Origin: Candidatus Latescibacterota bacterium
Lineage (GTDB): Bacteria; Latescibacterota; UBA2968; UBA8231
DNA length: 43,869 nucleotides
Direction of reading: 5' to 3'
NCBI GenBank assembly: GCA_020852055.1
Contig: JADZBP010000205.1
Location: forward strand, 1 to 43,869
The position numbers were made by a program, and so were the translations under genes. Below, in pieces: positions 32,612 through 41,600 of this stretch. The notes under the pieces were generated by a model. It worked only from the letters and a program-made list of their open reading frames with translations. It was not told where the DNA came from and made no database searches. Position 1 is the first letter of the stretch, and the number at the start of each line of letters is the position of its first letter.

Positions 32612-33570
32612 TTCGGCTGAAATTCGGCCACTAAGTCGGCGTAGCTGCGCCCCTCCCCTGGCCACCGGGTCTGTCTCCAGTCGGGACACTGCCCGCAGAA
32701 CTCATGGTCTCTAAAGTTATTGCGAAGGTGTGCTTCGCGAAGGGCTTGGTAGGCATTCCCCTGCCATACCTCGCGGATGCTACTGGTGCGATAGTCCGCA
32801 AGCACCGACCCATGCTCCCAGTCCTGGGGACAGAAGCACAACTCTCCCCGAGCATTCAGCAGAATTCGCTCCCAGGGGTAGAGGCACGGGTAGCGTACCT
32901 CCTGCGGCTGTTTGGCGCGCATCACCTCGGCGATTCGCGCCACGCCGCCCGCAGCGGAGTGCAAACGCCGGATCACGACGCGGTCGGCGCCATGAGCCGT
33001 CCAGAAAGCTTCGAAGTCAGCTGCCTCATGTTGGTTTCTGGGCTGCTCGACAAAACTGACGACGATCTTGGTCACTGCCGTTGCCTGGTCTCGTAGTTCG
33101 ATCAGTCGAAGGACATTGCGACGGGTTACCTCGAGCTTACCGCCAATTCGTACCGCCGCATAGGTTTCGGCGGTTGCCGCATCGATACTGACATCCACCA
33201 TATGGAGCCCCATCGCCAGCATTCGCGTCACTCGGGCTTCGTCGAGGATTGTTCCGTTGGTAGTGAGGGTCACGAACACGCCCGATCGCCGCACGGCATC
33301 ATCAAGCAGGTCATAGATATTGGGATGCACCAGCGGCTCACCATTGCTGGTATAACGGATGTACTGCGTATGGCCGCCTCCGTCCTCGCGCACTTCGTCT
33401 ACCATCTTCCGGTGGAGCTCGACATCGAGGTGCCGACCTGCATAATGCTTGGATTTCTTGAATGTTGGGTGCGGGCAATGAAAACAGCTCAGATTGCAGA
33501 CCTCTGTGGCGTCCACAATGATCTGTGACGGAAACTCTGCGGCCAGCCGATCGATAAAGCCGTAACGCAT
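32608..33570 (-). CDS. radical SAM/SPASM domain protein
   Basis: 320-residue radical SAM enzyme. The [4Fe-4S] motif is C25-x3-C29-x2-C32 (CNLSCFHC). The SAM-binding strand YTSNGEPLVHP and TLTTNGT follow. The C-terminal SPASM-like auxiliary cluster region contains CLYPWERILLN, GELCFCPQDW and CGQCPDW. Translation is taken from the ATG at 33570, with AGGA 9 bases upstream; an upstream in-frame start at 33621 would overlap the preceding gene. SPASM proteins in glycan loci may modify a sugar, a peptide or an amino acid linked to the polymer, but no precursor peptide gene is evident here. The product is unknown. Confidence 0.86.
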   Translation of the reverse strand: MRYGFIDRLAAEFPSQIIVDATEVCNLSCFHCPHPTFKKSKHYAGRHLDVELHRKMVDEVREDGGGHTQYIRYTSNGEPLVHPNIYDLLDDAVRRSGVFVTLTTNGTILDEARVTRMLAMGLHMVDVSIDAATAETYAAVRIGGKLEVTRRNVLRLIELRDQATAVTKIVVSFVEQPRNQHEAADFEAFWTAHGADRVVIRRLHSAAGGVARIAEVMRAKQPQEVRYPCLYPWERILLNARGELCFCPQDWEHGSVLADYRTSSIREVWQGNAYQALREAHLRNNFRDHEFCGQCPDWRQTRWPGEGRSYADLVAEFQPK

Positions 33571-33581
33571 CTGCCGCGATC

Positions 33582-35450
33582 CTACTGGGTAAGGTAAGCG
33601 GGATTGGGTCGGTTTGGCCACCTAGACACCGCGAAACACATAATTAGCGAGATCACACTGAATATGGCAGTTCCTGCTACTCCGATGCTCTGGCCCGGAA
33701 ACCGATATTCTAAGTCTACGCGTCCTTGGGCATCAGGCATTATGTCGAACGCTTTATCTACCTCGACAATTCTGTAGTGCGGGAATAACTGCCGCCCATT
33801 GGCATACCACGCTTTGCTCGGATTCATGTTGAGGCTCAATGCCACGCTCGGGTCCAGATGTTCAAAAACAAGACGGTTGGGAGACCAATATATTGGCGTA
33901 ACAGGTCGGTGTCCCTGGAAATACTCGCCAATGTATCCGGCATCATTCAAACCCACTCTAATGGTGTTGCCCGGAAGATTCGAGTCGCCATAACCGCGCA
34001 GCCATCCAAGGTTCATCTTCGTTGCCGAATACACCAGGTTCACTTCTCCTGGAATACCCGATGGGCGAGGTAGCTGGCTGATGTTACGAAAAAGTCCATC
34101 CGGATTGTCACCACCGGCGTAGACAAATGGCATATGAGAGGTCTTCAATATCTTATGCGAGACGATCATGACTTCGGCAACCAACGCGAAGCTCAATAGC
34201 AGGACCAGAGGACGGAGGAGTCTTCGGTGACTCGTCGCAGACCACAAAAAACTCAGTCCCGACGTCGCGGCGATCCCAAGGAATAGCGGAATGAACAGAC
34301 GGACTCGAGTGAAAGTCTGCAGAGACGAATATGACGGGATTTTCTGAATCCAGAACATCAGGTAATACATGCTGTCGTTACCACTAAAGGCCCACATAAG
34401 CAGCACTGTCATCACGTGCCACCAGTGCACCCCCTTCAGGAGGCTAAGGCAGGCAAGCAATATACTTGTAACGCCGAGATAACATGCAACCTCCCAAATT
34501 GGGATAGAGAGGGTGGTAACGTTATCAAGGCTTCTATCTAGATCCGTAAATGGACGAAAGAATACGGTTAGCATGCTGGGTGAATCGAGATGCCCTCTCC
34601 AAGTGGAGATTCTCGGGAAATCTAACAAACCATAGAACATGGTAGAAAAGCGGTAAAACACGATTGTCGCCAACACCGGGACAAACAACATCAGCCAACG
34701 CGCGAACGTCCGATTGTGCTCCCGCCTTTGTTTCCACCATAGCCAGCACAGGAGTCCTGCGAAAAGCAATCCTGCATATTGCGGCACGTAGGCTGGCGCG
34801 CGCACGCAAGCAAGACCAAAAAGCACACCGGCTTTAACACCAGACCACCCGTCATCTGTTGCGCGTAGGATGAAATACAGAAACCAGGGAATGTACCAAA
34901 AGTTCTCAAAAGCGAGATGGCCAACCGCAAGATGATACGCAATGGCGGCATTGGTGATGGTGTAAAGAGCAAACACCAAACGAAGAACCGGCTCTGGCCA
35001 AAACAGACGTGACACCTTCCACGCCCCCCAGTATCCGACGACGAGATAGGCTATGGCACTGATTCGCAATCCCCAGAAGGTCCCAAACAGTAAAACGGCT
35101 ACACCATCAATAGAGAAGGTAGTGGCAACAACGGTTGGAAGCAACGGCTGTCCACCGACAGACCAGGGATTATTCCCTGGCCATTGGTGGTAAGTTACGA
35201 TTGATAAACGCAGCGCCTCGAATCGCTGCATGTTGGCATCCCAGTCATATACACCTGTGGTACCAGAAACGAGCACAAGTGGGGTCGCCCATAGGATGGT
35301 CAACAGGAAGCCAAGGATACCTAGCACTACAACGTTATCTGGAGAAGCATTTCGGAGTTTGGAGGTCCAGCTGTTGATGATGTGAAAGGCTCGTTGTCGT
35401 GCCTGTATCATCCTAACGGTGAGTGTCAAGATAGTTGTCGCGCTTCTCAC
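33582..35450 (-). CDS. polytopic membrane protein, YfhO/GT-C glycosyltransferase-like
   Basis: 622-residue protein with about 11-12 membrane helices in residues 40-430, a large extracytoplasmic C-terminal domain (about 430-595, beta-rich), and a final helix near 597-612. TM1 is followed by a loop containing VYDWDANMQRFEALR, an acidic early loop as in GT-C enzymes that use lipid-linked sugars. Candidate function: periplasmic sugar transfer using the product of the GtrB-like enzyme. It starts at GTG in a GTGA overlap with the CapD-like gene. No characterised family match is claimed. Confidence 0.7.
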   Translation of the reverse strand: MRSATTILTLTVRMIQARQRAFHIINSWTSKLRNASPDNVVVLGILGFLLTILWATPLVLVSGTTGVYDWDANMQRFEALRLSIVTYHQWPGNNPWSVGGQPLLPTVVATTFSIDGVAVLLFGTFWGLRISAIAYLVVGYWGAWKVSRLFWPEPVLRLVFALYTITNAAIAYHLAVGHLAFENFWYIPWFLYFILRATDDGWSGVKAGVLFGLACVRAPAYVPQYAGLLFAGLLCWLWWKQRREHNRTFARWLMLFVPVLATIVFYRFSTMFYGLLDFPRISTWRGHLDSPSMLTVFFRPFTDLDRSLDNVTTLSIPIWEVACYLGVTSILLACLSLLKGVHWWHVMTVLLMWAFSGNDSMYYLMFWIQKIPSYSSLQTFTRVRLFIPLFLGIAATSGLSFLWSATSHRRLLRPLVLLLSFALVAEVMIVSHKILKTSHMPFVYAGGDNPDGLFRNISQLPRPSGIPGEVNLVYSATKMNLGWLRGYGDSNLPGNTIRVGLNDAGYIGEYFQGHRPVTPIYWSPNRLVFEHLDPSVALSLNMNPSKAWYANGRQLFPHYRIVEVDKAFDIMPDAQGRVDLEYRFPGQSIGVAGTAIFSVISLIMCFAVSRWPNRPNPAYLTQ

Positions 35451-37570
35451 GCCTTGTGAAGCCCTGATGCTACAATGTCCGACGGAAAGGGCTGGTATGC
35501 AGGAATGATTTCCTTCAGCAGGCCTATGACCTCTTCACGCAAACAACCTTCCGCCGCCTGCTTGAGGCGTACCAATCGTTCATCAAAGTGCTCCCAATCG
35601 CATCCCTCAGGCCGGCAAAGCAGAAGCTTATCGGCCTTCTGCAGGGTGCGCGCCTCTGCCTCAGTAAACAATATCTCAGTCAGCTTCTCACCCGCACGAA
35701 TCCCGGTGAAGACGATATCGATTTCTTCGTACGGCCGCTTTCCGGCCATACGAATCATGTTCTCAGCCAGAGCCGCTATCCGCACTGGCTCTCCCATATC
35801 CAGAATACATAGGTCGCCATTCTTGCCTATCGCGCCGCTGTGCAACACCAGGCGTACAGCCTCTGGGATGCTCATAAAGTATCGGGTCATCTCTGGGTGG
35901 GTCACGGTGACCGGCCCTCCCGCCCGGATCTGTTGCTCGAACAGGGGCATCACGCTTCCCCGGCTGCGCAGCACATTCCCAAACCGTACAGTGATGAACT
36001 GAGTCGACCCTTGGGGAGCCAGCTGCTGGAGGATCAACTCAGCGATCTTCTTGGTTGTTCCCATGACACTGGAAGGGTTAACGGCCTTATCGCTGGAAAT
36101 CAGCACGAAGCGCTCGACCATATGCTTCAGGGCAGCGCGTGCTACGGTCTGGGTGCCGAAGACATTGTTGAGCACGGCCTCTTCTGGACAGTCCTCCATG
36201 AAGGGCACATGCTTGTGCGCCCCAGTGTGGAAGACTACTTGGGGATGGTAGGTACCAAAAAGAAATTCCATCTTACCAGGGTTGCCGATATCACCGATCA
36301 CGCAGATCGTCTTTTGCTCGGGAAAGACGGCGGCCAATTCGTGCTGGATCTGGTAGATCGAATTCTCACCCTTGCCCAGCAGGAGCAATTGCGCCGGCCG
36401 GCAGCGGCTGATCTGGCGACACAGTTCGGAACCTATGGATCCACCGGCCCCGGTCACCAGTACCACCCGACCTTGCAGATACCTGATGACCCGTTCCGGG
36501 TCGAGTTCGACCTCAGAACGACCGAGCAGGTTCTCGAGGTCCACCTCTTCTAAGGATTGTAGGCTTGCCTGATCGTCCAGTAGCAGCGAAACCCCTGGGA
36601 CGCGCCGAACCGGGATATGCTTCTGCAGGCAGACCGCAGCCACCTCCCGCAGGTCACTTGCCGAAAGGTCAGAGATCGCAATCATCAACTCCTCAACCCC
36701 CAACCGCTCGATCACCCGAAGTAGGTCTCGCCGAGTACCGAGTACGTCCACCCCGTGGATACTCACTCGTTGCTTGGCCGGATGGTCGTCGATGAAGCCG
36801 ATTGGCTGGTACCCAAACTCCGGATGGTTGACCATGGCCCGAACAAGATTCTCACCACTATCACCTGCACCAAAAACCAGGACCCGCCGACCAGAAGACC
36901 TGCGGCGGCTATAAACCTCCCGAGCCAGCCGGGGGCCCAGGCGAACCCCACCAATCAACAGAAAACTGAGGATTGTTTCCAACACTACCACCGCTCTGGG
37001 CATCACTAAGGCATCCTGGAAGTCCTGAGAAACCAGGTAATGTCCCAAGGGTAACTCGGCGATCGATATCGGCGCTGAGGTCAACACTGTGAAAAAGTAA
37101 ACCCCACCGCAGAGAATTACTACCGCAACAGCTACGAGTCCAAAGACCAAGGCCCTACTTGAAACCCTGAACAGGTGAAAACCACGGTAAAACACAGCTG
37201 AGGCCAAGAAGGCTAGGGCTAGGGCTATGGATAGAGGATAGTTCCGGAGAAAATTCACTCCCATCAGTAGGACCGATCCCACCAGGACTCCCTGCAATAG
37301 ACAGTTCAGATCACTCAGGCTGGTATATTTCCATAGACTCCGATAGCCGCCGCGGTAGTACAGAGCGGTAATTCGCACTAGAACCACGATAGGCAACAAC
37401 CTGGCGAACTGGAACTGATACTGAGGCCAGACATTGAAGTCAAACCGGACCAGGTACGACCCGTACAAGGCACCGGTTATCAGCACCGCATCGCTGAGGA
37501 CGATAAGTGCCTTGATCCAGTGTGAGCGGCGACGTTTTTCCAAGGGAATGCCTACTCCATGCCTCGACAA
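35447..37570 (-). CDS. membrane CapD/PglF/WbpM-type nucleotide-sugar 4,6-dehydratase
   Basis: 707-residue enzyme predicted to convert a UDP-HexNAc to the 4-keto-6-deoxy sugar, the first step to diamino or amino-deoxy sugars. The N-terminal ~215 residues hold about six hydrophobic helices, including an extra hydrophobic stretch of ~75 residues (about 140-215) compared with typical members. Next is a Rossmann CoA-binding-like domain (VFGAGDSGENLV near 233) and the catalytic SDR domain (VTGAGGSIGSEL near 372; SSDKAVNPSSVMGTTKK near 495 with Met in place of the usual Tyr, as in WbpM/PglF). The frame opens at TTG; another TTG at 37543 has better spacing to an AGG. The downstream gene overlaps its stop. 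Confidence 0.88.
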   Translation of the reverse strand: MSRHGVGIPLEKRRRSHWIKALIVLSDAVLITGALYGSYLVRFDFNVWPQYQFQFARLLPIVVLVRITALYYRGGYRSLWKYTSLSDLNCLLQGVLVGSVLLMGVNFLRNYPLSIALALAFLASAVFYRGFHLFRVSSRALVFGLVAVAVVILCGGVYFFTVLTSAPISIAELPLGHYLVSQDFQDALVMPRAVVVLETILSFLLIGGVRLGPRLAREVYSRRRSSGRRVLVFGAGDSGENLVRAMVNHPEFGYQPIGFIDDHPAKQRVSIHGVDVLGTRRDLLRVIERLGVEELMIAISDLSASDLREVAAVCLQKHIPVRRVPGVSLLLDDQASLQSLEEVDLENLLGRSEVELDPERVIRYLQGRVVLVTGAGGSIGSELCRQISRCRPAQLLLLGKGENSIYQIQHELAAVFPEQKTICVIGDIGNPGKMEFLFGTYHPQVVFHTGAHKHVPFMEDCPEEAVLNNVFGTQTVARAALKHMVERFVLISSDKAVNPSSVMGTTKKIAELILQQLAPQGSTQFITVRFGNVLRSRGSVMPLFEQQIRAGGPVTVTHPEMTRYFMSIPEAVRLVLHSGAIGKNGDLCILDMGEPVRIAALAENMIRMAGKRPYEEIDIVFTGIRAGEKLTEILFTEAEARTLQKADKLLLCRPEGCDWEHFDERLVRLKQAAEGCLREEVIGLLKEIIPAYQPFPSDIVASGLHKA

Positions 37571-37586
37571 AGCCGACCAACGAAAC

Positions 37587-38312
37587 TCATCGCTGAGTAA
37601 CTATCTCGGTTGCTCCAGGAGGGGGAAACGGAATCAATTTTTCATTGCGCAGGGCAACCCGCTTGATTTGCCCATCCGCACCTAATCTCTCTAACACCCT
37701 CTGTACACCCTGAAGGGCCTTTTTACGGGAGACAAGGGCAACTGTAGTCAGGAAGATCAGCTTGAAATCCAAAAGGAGAGAACGCTTCTCCACATAGAGC
37801 AAGCCCAGCCGACTTTTCCACGGCCGGATGAGCTGATTGTATGCCAAGTCTGGATCAGCTTTGTCCTTCAGAATGTCACCTTCGTCCGAGAACACGATTG
37901 ACGATAGGTCGGTGATGCCGGGTTTCACCTTCAGAAGGTCGCATTCTACATCAGTATATATCTCTACCTCACGTCTGACTTGGGGCCGCGGACCAACCAA
38001 ACTCATGTCACCCGTGAGTACATTCACTAACTGAGTGAGTTCGTCCAACTTGTATGCCCGGAGAAACCTGCCAACACTCGTGATGCGGTTATCGGTCGCT
38101 GCAGTTGACAAAACACCCGTCCGGTCAGCTCCCACAGCCATCGAGCGGAACTTCACCATCTTGAAGGGACGGCCGCCACGGCCGACACGGCAGCCGAGGT
38201 AAATTGGCGAGCGGAAATCCTGGCCCCATACAACCAACGCCACAACAAGCAAAACGGGCAAGAGCAGTACCAGCGCTGTGGCCGATACGATCACATCAAG
38301 CACACGCTTCAT
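37587..38312 (-). CDS. initiating sugar-phosphate transferase (bacterial sugar transferase family)
   Basis: 241-residue polyprenyl-phosphate sugar-phosphate transferase that puts the first sugar phosphate on undecaprenyl phosphate at the inner membrane. A single hydrophobic re-entrant helix lies at residues 5-27. The catalytic core has FKMVKFRSM, the Asp-Glu dyad in DELTQLVNVL and the signature GDMSLVGPRP. It is the short monotopic PglC-like type, without the multi-helix N-terminal part of WbaP. The ATG at 38312 is chosen because earlier in-frame codons lie inside the upstream aminotransferase gene and encode no membrane helix. It likely starts synthesis of the repeat unit of this locus. Confidence 0.9.
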   Translation of the reverse strand: MKRVLDVIVSATALVLLLPVLLVVALVVWGQDFRSPIYLGCRVGRGGRPFKMVKFRSMAVGADRTGVLSTAATDNRITSVGRFLRAYKLDELTQLVNVLTGDMSLVGPRPQVRREVEIYTDVECDLLKVKPGITDLSSIVFSDEGDILKDKADPDLAYNQLIRPWKSRLGLLYVEKRSLLLDFKLIFLTTVALVSRKKALQGVQRVLERLGADGQIKRVALRNEKLIPFPPPGATEIVTQR

Positions 38313-38325
38313 CAATGGAATATAC

Positions 38326-39480
38326 CTACAAGCGCCGGAGCCTGTAACAGGCATCTTCGAGTTCTGCATCCTTTTTCGCAAAACAGAAGCGCACCAAATT
38401 GTCCCCGGTCTCCGACACGTAGAATGCCGAACCAGGCACGCTGGCGACACCGGTCACAGCGAGCAAATGCATCGCTTTCTGTTTGCTGTCAGCGCCTGGC
38501 AGATGAGAGACGTCAGCCAGCACATAGTACGCCCCCTGTGATACGGTCGGTGTCAACCCGACGTCTTTCAGGGCTGCGCATAGCAGATCTCGCTTGCGTC
38601 GAAACTCCTCGCGTAGTGATGCATAGTACTCCGGACCAAGGCGGCCAATACCTGCTGCTACACCCATCTGGAGGGGGGCCGGTGCGCAAACGTAGATGAG
38701 GTCGTTGACATGTCCGATGGCGTCGGCCCACTTCGCCTGACTTACACTGTACCCAATTCGCCATCCGGTGATACTATATGTTTTTGAATAACCTGAAATC
38801 ATCACTGTTCGGTCGCGGATGTCATCCAGCGCCAAGGGACTGACGTGTGCCCGGTCGTCGTACACGAAATATTCGTAGATCTCGTCGGTGAAAATGAAGA
38901 GATCGTGCTTTGTTGCGAAGTCAGCAACCCAACGCAGTTCCTGAGTGTCGTAGACCTTACCAGACGGGTTGCCGGGCGTGCATACCACGATGCCCTTGGT
39001 TCGGGGTGTCACGGCGCGCTCAAGGTCCGCAGGGTCGAACCGCCAATCGGGCGAGCGCATTTTCACGTACCGAGGCACTGCGTTGGCAGCCAGAAGGGTA
39101 TTGACGTGGTAACCGTAGAAGGGCTCGAAAAGGATCACCTCATCGCCGGGGTTCAAGAGCGCGAGGCAGGCGCAGTAGAACGAGCCGGTGGAACCGGCGC
39201 TTACAATAACCTCCGTGCTTGGGTCGGCATGAATACCATTGAAGCAGAGCAATTTACCAGAGATCGCCTCGCGTAACTCAGGCAGACCATCGTAACGAGT
39301 ATAGCTATTGTAGCCCCGCGCGATCGCGTCGGTGGTGCCCTCCATAACTTCGCGGGGCACACCTAGGTCGCATACGCCCTGGGCGAGATTCACTCCACCA
39401 ACCTTTTCGCATTCGATGGTCATCACACGGATTTCGGCCTGTGTGATGTGTGCGGTGCGGTCGCTCAGTGAGAGGCCCAT
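38326..39480 (-). CDS. class I/II PLP-dependent aminotransferase
   Basis: 384-residue fold-type I aminotransferase (aspartate aminotransferase superfamily). Visible residues are the substrate/PLP segments AGSTGSFYC and CTPGNPSGKVY (Asn171), Asp199 and Tyr202 (FTDEIYEYF), the Schiff-base Lys233 (SGYSKTYSITGWRIG) and the C-terminal carboxylate-binding Arg (NLVRFCFAK). Such enzymes act on amino or oxo acids rather than nucleotide sugars, so its presence inside the sugar locus suggests supply or modification of an amino-acid-like substituent. It sits 3 bases downstream of the DegT gene and 13 bases before the sugar transferase. Confidence 0.87.
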   Translation of the reverse strand: MGLSLSDRTAHITQAEIRVMTIECEKVGGVNLAQGVCDLGVPREVMEGTTDAIARGYNSYTRYDGLPELREAISGKLLCFNGIHADPSTEVIVSAGSTGSFYCACLALLNPGDEVILFEPFYGYHVNTLLAANAVPRYVKMRSPDWRFDPADLERAVTPRTKGIVVCTPGNPSGKVYDTQELRWVADFATKHDLFIFTDEIYEYFVYDDRAHVSPLALDDIRDRTVMISGYSKTYSITGWRIGYSVSQAKWADAIGHVNDLIYVCAPAPLQMGVAAGIGRLGPEYYASLREEFRRKRDLLCAALKDVGLTPTVSQGAYYVLADVSHLPGADSKQKAMHLLAVTGVASVPGSAFYVSETGDNLVRFCFAKKDAELEDACYRLRRL

Positions 39481-39483
39481 GCT

Positions 39484-40590
39484 CTACCTTCCGAAGAATT
39501 TCAGAGTTGTCTCGATTACATAGTCGATTTCATCATCGTTAATCTCGACTGCCATCGGTAGCGAGCATACCTCGCGGCTAATCGCCTCCGTACCAGGAAA
39601 ATACCCAGCTAGGAGCTTAAGCCTTTCATGACGGTAATATGGCTTGCGGAATTGCGTCAGAACCTCGACGCCATGTGCCTTCATGTGTTCTGAGAAAACG
39701 GTTCCCTGCTTTGCCCGCAATGTGTAGTTCTGGTACACATGGTCAAAACCAGGTTTGGTGTAATGTGGCAACACTAGATCGGGAATGTCCGACAAGGCTT
39801 GGCGGTAGCGATCAGCAATGGCCTTGCGGCGCGCGATCCACGAAGGTAGGTGCCGCAGTTTCACATCAAGGAATGCCGCCTGCAGATTGTCGAGAAGGCA
39901 GGTGAAGCCGTGACCATAGTACTCCCCGCTGTCGCGATCCTCCCCGTTGTAGCGCATTCTCCGCGCGAAGTTCGCCACCTCTTCGTCGTCGGTGGTTATT
40001 GCTCCACCGTCACCATAGCCACCAAGCATCTTGAACGGGTAGAAGCTCCAGCAACCCGTCAACCCCCACGAACCGGCGCGTTTGCCGTTGATACTGCTGC
40101 CGAGACTCTGGCAGGCATCCTCGATTACAAATAGGTTATGCTTATTCGCGATCTCCATTACTGACTGCATATCAGCCATCCAGCCACTGAGATGCACGGG
40201 AATGATGCCACGTGTCCTGCTGGTAATCGCCGGCTCGACTTTCGTGATGTCGATGTTGAAATCGTCAGCTACATCCACGAGGACGGGAGTTGCGCCCACG
40301 TTGACCACTGCGGAGCAAGTGGCCACGAAAGTATGAGCCGGCACGATCACCTCGTCGCCTGGGCCAATTCCCGCGGCGCGTAGCGACATGTGGAGCGCAT
40401 CGTAACCACTATTGAGACCAATGGCATACTTGGTGCCCACAAATGCTGCGAGGTTCTTCTCGAAATCCCGAAGCTGGCTCCGATCAATCAAATCGCCCTG
40501 AGTCATTACATCGAAGTAGGCCTGATCGATTTCGTCCTTAATAGTCTGGTACAATCGGCCTGGATCAACAAAACGAACCTTCCGCATCAT
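39484..40590 (-). CDS. DegT/DnrJ/EryC1 family sugar aminotransferase
   Basis: 368-residue PLP enzyme of the family that aminates keto sugars bound to nucleotides. It shows NSGYDALHMSL, IVPAHTFVATCSAV, VHLSGW, Asp158 (FVIEDACQSLG) and the PLP Lys187 (SFYPFKMLGGYGDGG), with a C-terminal Tyr-rich substrate region (YQNYTLRAK). The partner keto sugar would come from the CapD-like dehydratase. The start overlaps the stop of the E1 beta gene (ATGA), so it is tightly coupled to the TPP enzyme pair. This is consistent with both acting on the same sugar intermediate; that link is inference. Confidence 0.9.
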   Translation of the reverse strand: MMRKVRFVDPGRLYQTIKDEIDQAYFDVMTQGDLIDRSQLRDFEKNLAAFVGTKYAIGLNSGYDALHMSLRAAGIGPGDEVIVPAHTFVATCSAVVNVGATPVLVDVADDFNIDITKVEPAITSRTRGIIPVHLSGWMADMQSVMEIANKHNLFVIEDACQSLGSSINGKRAGSWGLTGCWSFYPFKMLGGYGDGGAITTDDEEVANFARRMRYNGEDRDSGEYYGHGFTCLLDNLQAAFLDVKLRHLPSWIARRKAIADRYRQALSDIPDLVLPHYTKPGFDHVYQNYTLRAKQGTVFSEHMKAHGVEVLTQFRKPYYRHERLKLLAGYFPGTEAISREVCSLPMAVEINDDEIDYVIETTLKFFGR

Positions 40591-41600
40591 TCCTGTACGA
40601 TGTCCTTTCTAGTATGTCCGCCCCCAAGCATCTCGCAGGCGGCTTCCACGATGTGGGTAGCATTCTTGTAGTATGCTTGCTCGAGACTTTGGCTGGCCGG
40701 GGCGGGTGTATCGGGCAACGCCAGGCGTTTGATGGGTCCCTTCAGGGCGTCAAACGCCTGTTCAGCCGCAACTGCCGCTACTTCCGCCGCCACCCCAAAC
40801 GACGCCCACCCGCCATCCACGACGAGCAGTCGGCCTGTCTTACGCACCGAAATGAGGATCGCCTCGCGATCGAGCGGTTTGATGGTCCGCAGGTCCACAA
40901 CTTCCACATCGATTCTCCGATCGCCCAGTTCTTCGGCTGCCTTTACTGCTTCAGCAGCCAGATGCGAACTCGCCACAATCGTCAACTCCGTGCCAGTCTT
41001 CCGAATGGCAGCCTTACCGATTGGTATCTCATAGGTCTCTTCAGGCACCTCTCCGACATGGCCGTGCAGCCAACGGTCAGACATATAGACGACGGGGTTG
41101 TTGTCGCGGATAGCCGCCACCAACAAGCCCTTGGCATCGTAAGGGGTCGAGGGCATAACCACCTTCAATCCGGGCACGTGCGCGAACCACGCGTGCAGCG
41201 ACTGGGAATGCTGGGCTGCTTGCTCTCCTCCCCGATTAATGATGCCCCACACCACTACGGGCACGGAGGCCTTACCGCCGTTCATGTAGTGCCAATTGGC
41301 AGCTTCGTTCACCAACGGGTCAAGACCATACATTAAGAAGTCGACGCGCGGGTGCACAACAATCGCCCGCATGCCTGCCAGGGCTGCACCCACGGCCGCA
41401 CCGGTAATGGCATTCTCGGAGACAGGAGTGTCGATCACTCGGTCTTCCCCGAACCTCTCAAGTAGGTTGGTACAGGTACTCCCGACATACCAGGGACTCT
41501 TGACCCCTTGGCCGATCAGAAACACCGACGTATCGACTGCCATCTCTTGGTGCAGGGCCTCATTGATGGCGGCCTCGTAACTCAATAGTCTACTAGCCAT
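40587..41600 (-). CDS. TPP-dependent dehydrogenase/transketolase-like E1 beta subunit
   Basis: 337-residue beta subunit of a 2-oxoacid dehydrogenase-like E1 enzyme. Family segments are LSYEAAINEALHQEM, the TPP-binding VIDTPVSENAITGAAVGAALAGMR (Glu for the thiazolium cycle within it) and a C-terminal transketolase domain with IKPLDREAI and VVDGGW. The ATG at 41600 has GGGAAG 10 bases upstream and overlaps the alpha gene by 8 bases; earlier in-frame starts would extend further into that gene. Together with the alpha subunit it forms an alpha2beta2 E1. No E2 or E3 gene accompanies it, which argues against a full dehydrogenase complex. Confidence 0.9.
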   Translation of the reverse strand: MASRLLSYEAAINEALHQEMAVDTSVFLIGQGVKSPWYVGSTCTNLLERFGEDRVIDTPVSENAITGAAVGAALAGMRAIVVHPRVDFLMYGLDPLVNEAANWHYMNGGKASVPVVVWGIINRGGEQAAQHSQSLHAWFAHVPGLKVVMPSTPYDAKGLLVAAIRDNNPVVYMSDRWLHGHVGEVPEETYEIPIGKAAIRKTGTELTIVASSHLAAEAVKAAEELGDRRIDVEVVDLRTIKPLDREAILISVRKTGRLLVVDGGWASFGVAAEVAAVAAEQAFDALKGPIKRLALPDTPAPASQSLEQAYYKNATHIVEAACEMLGGGHTRKDIVQE

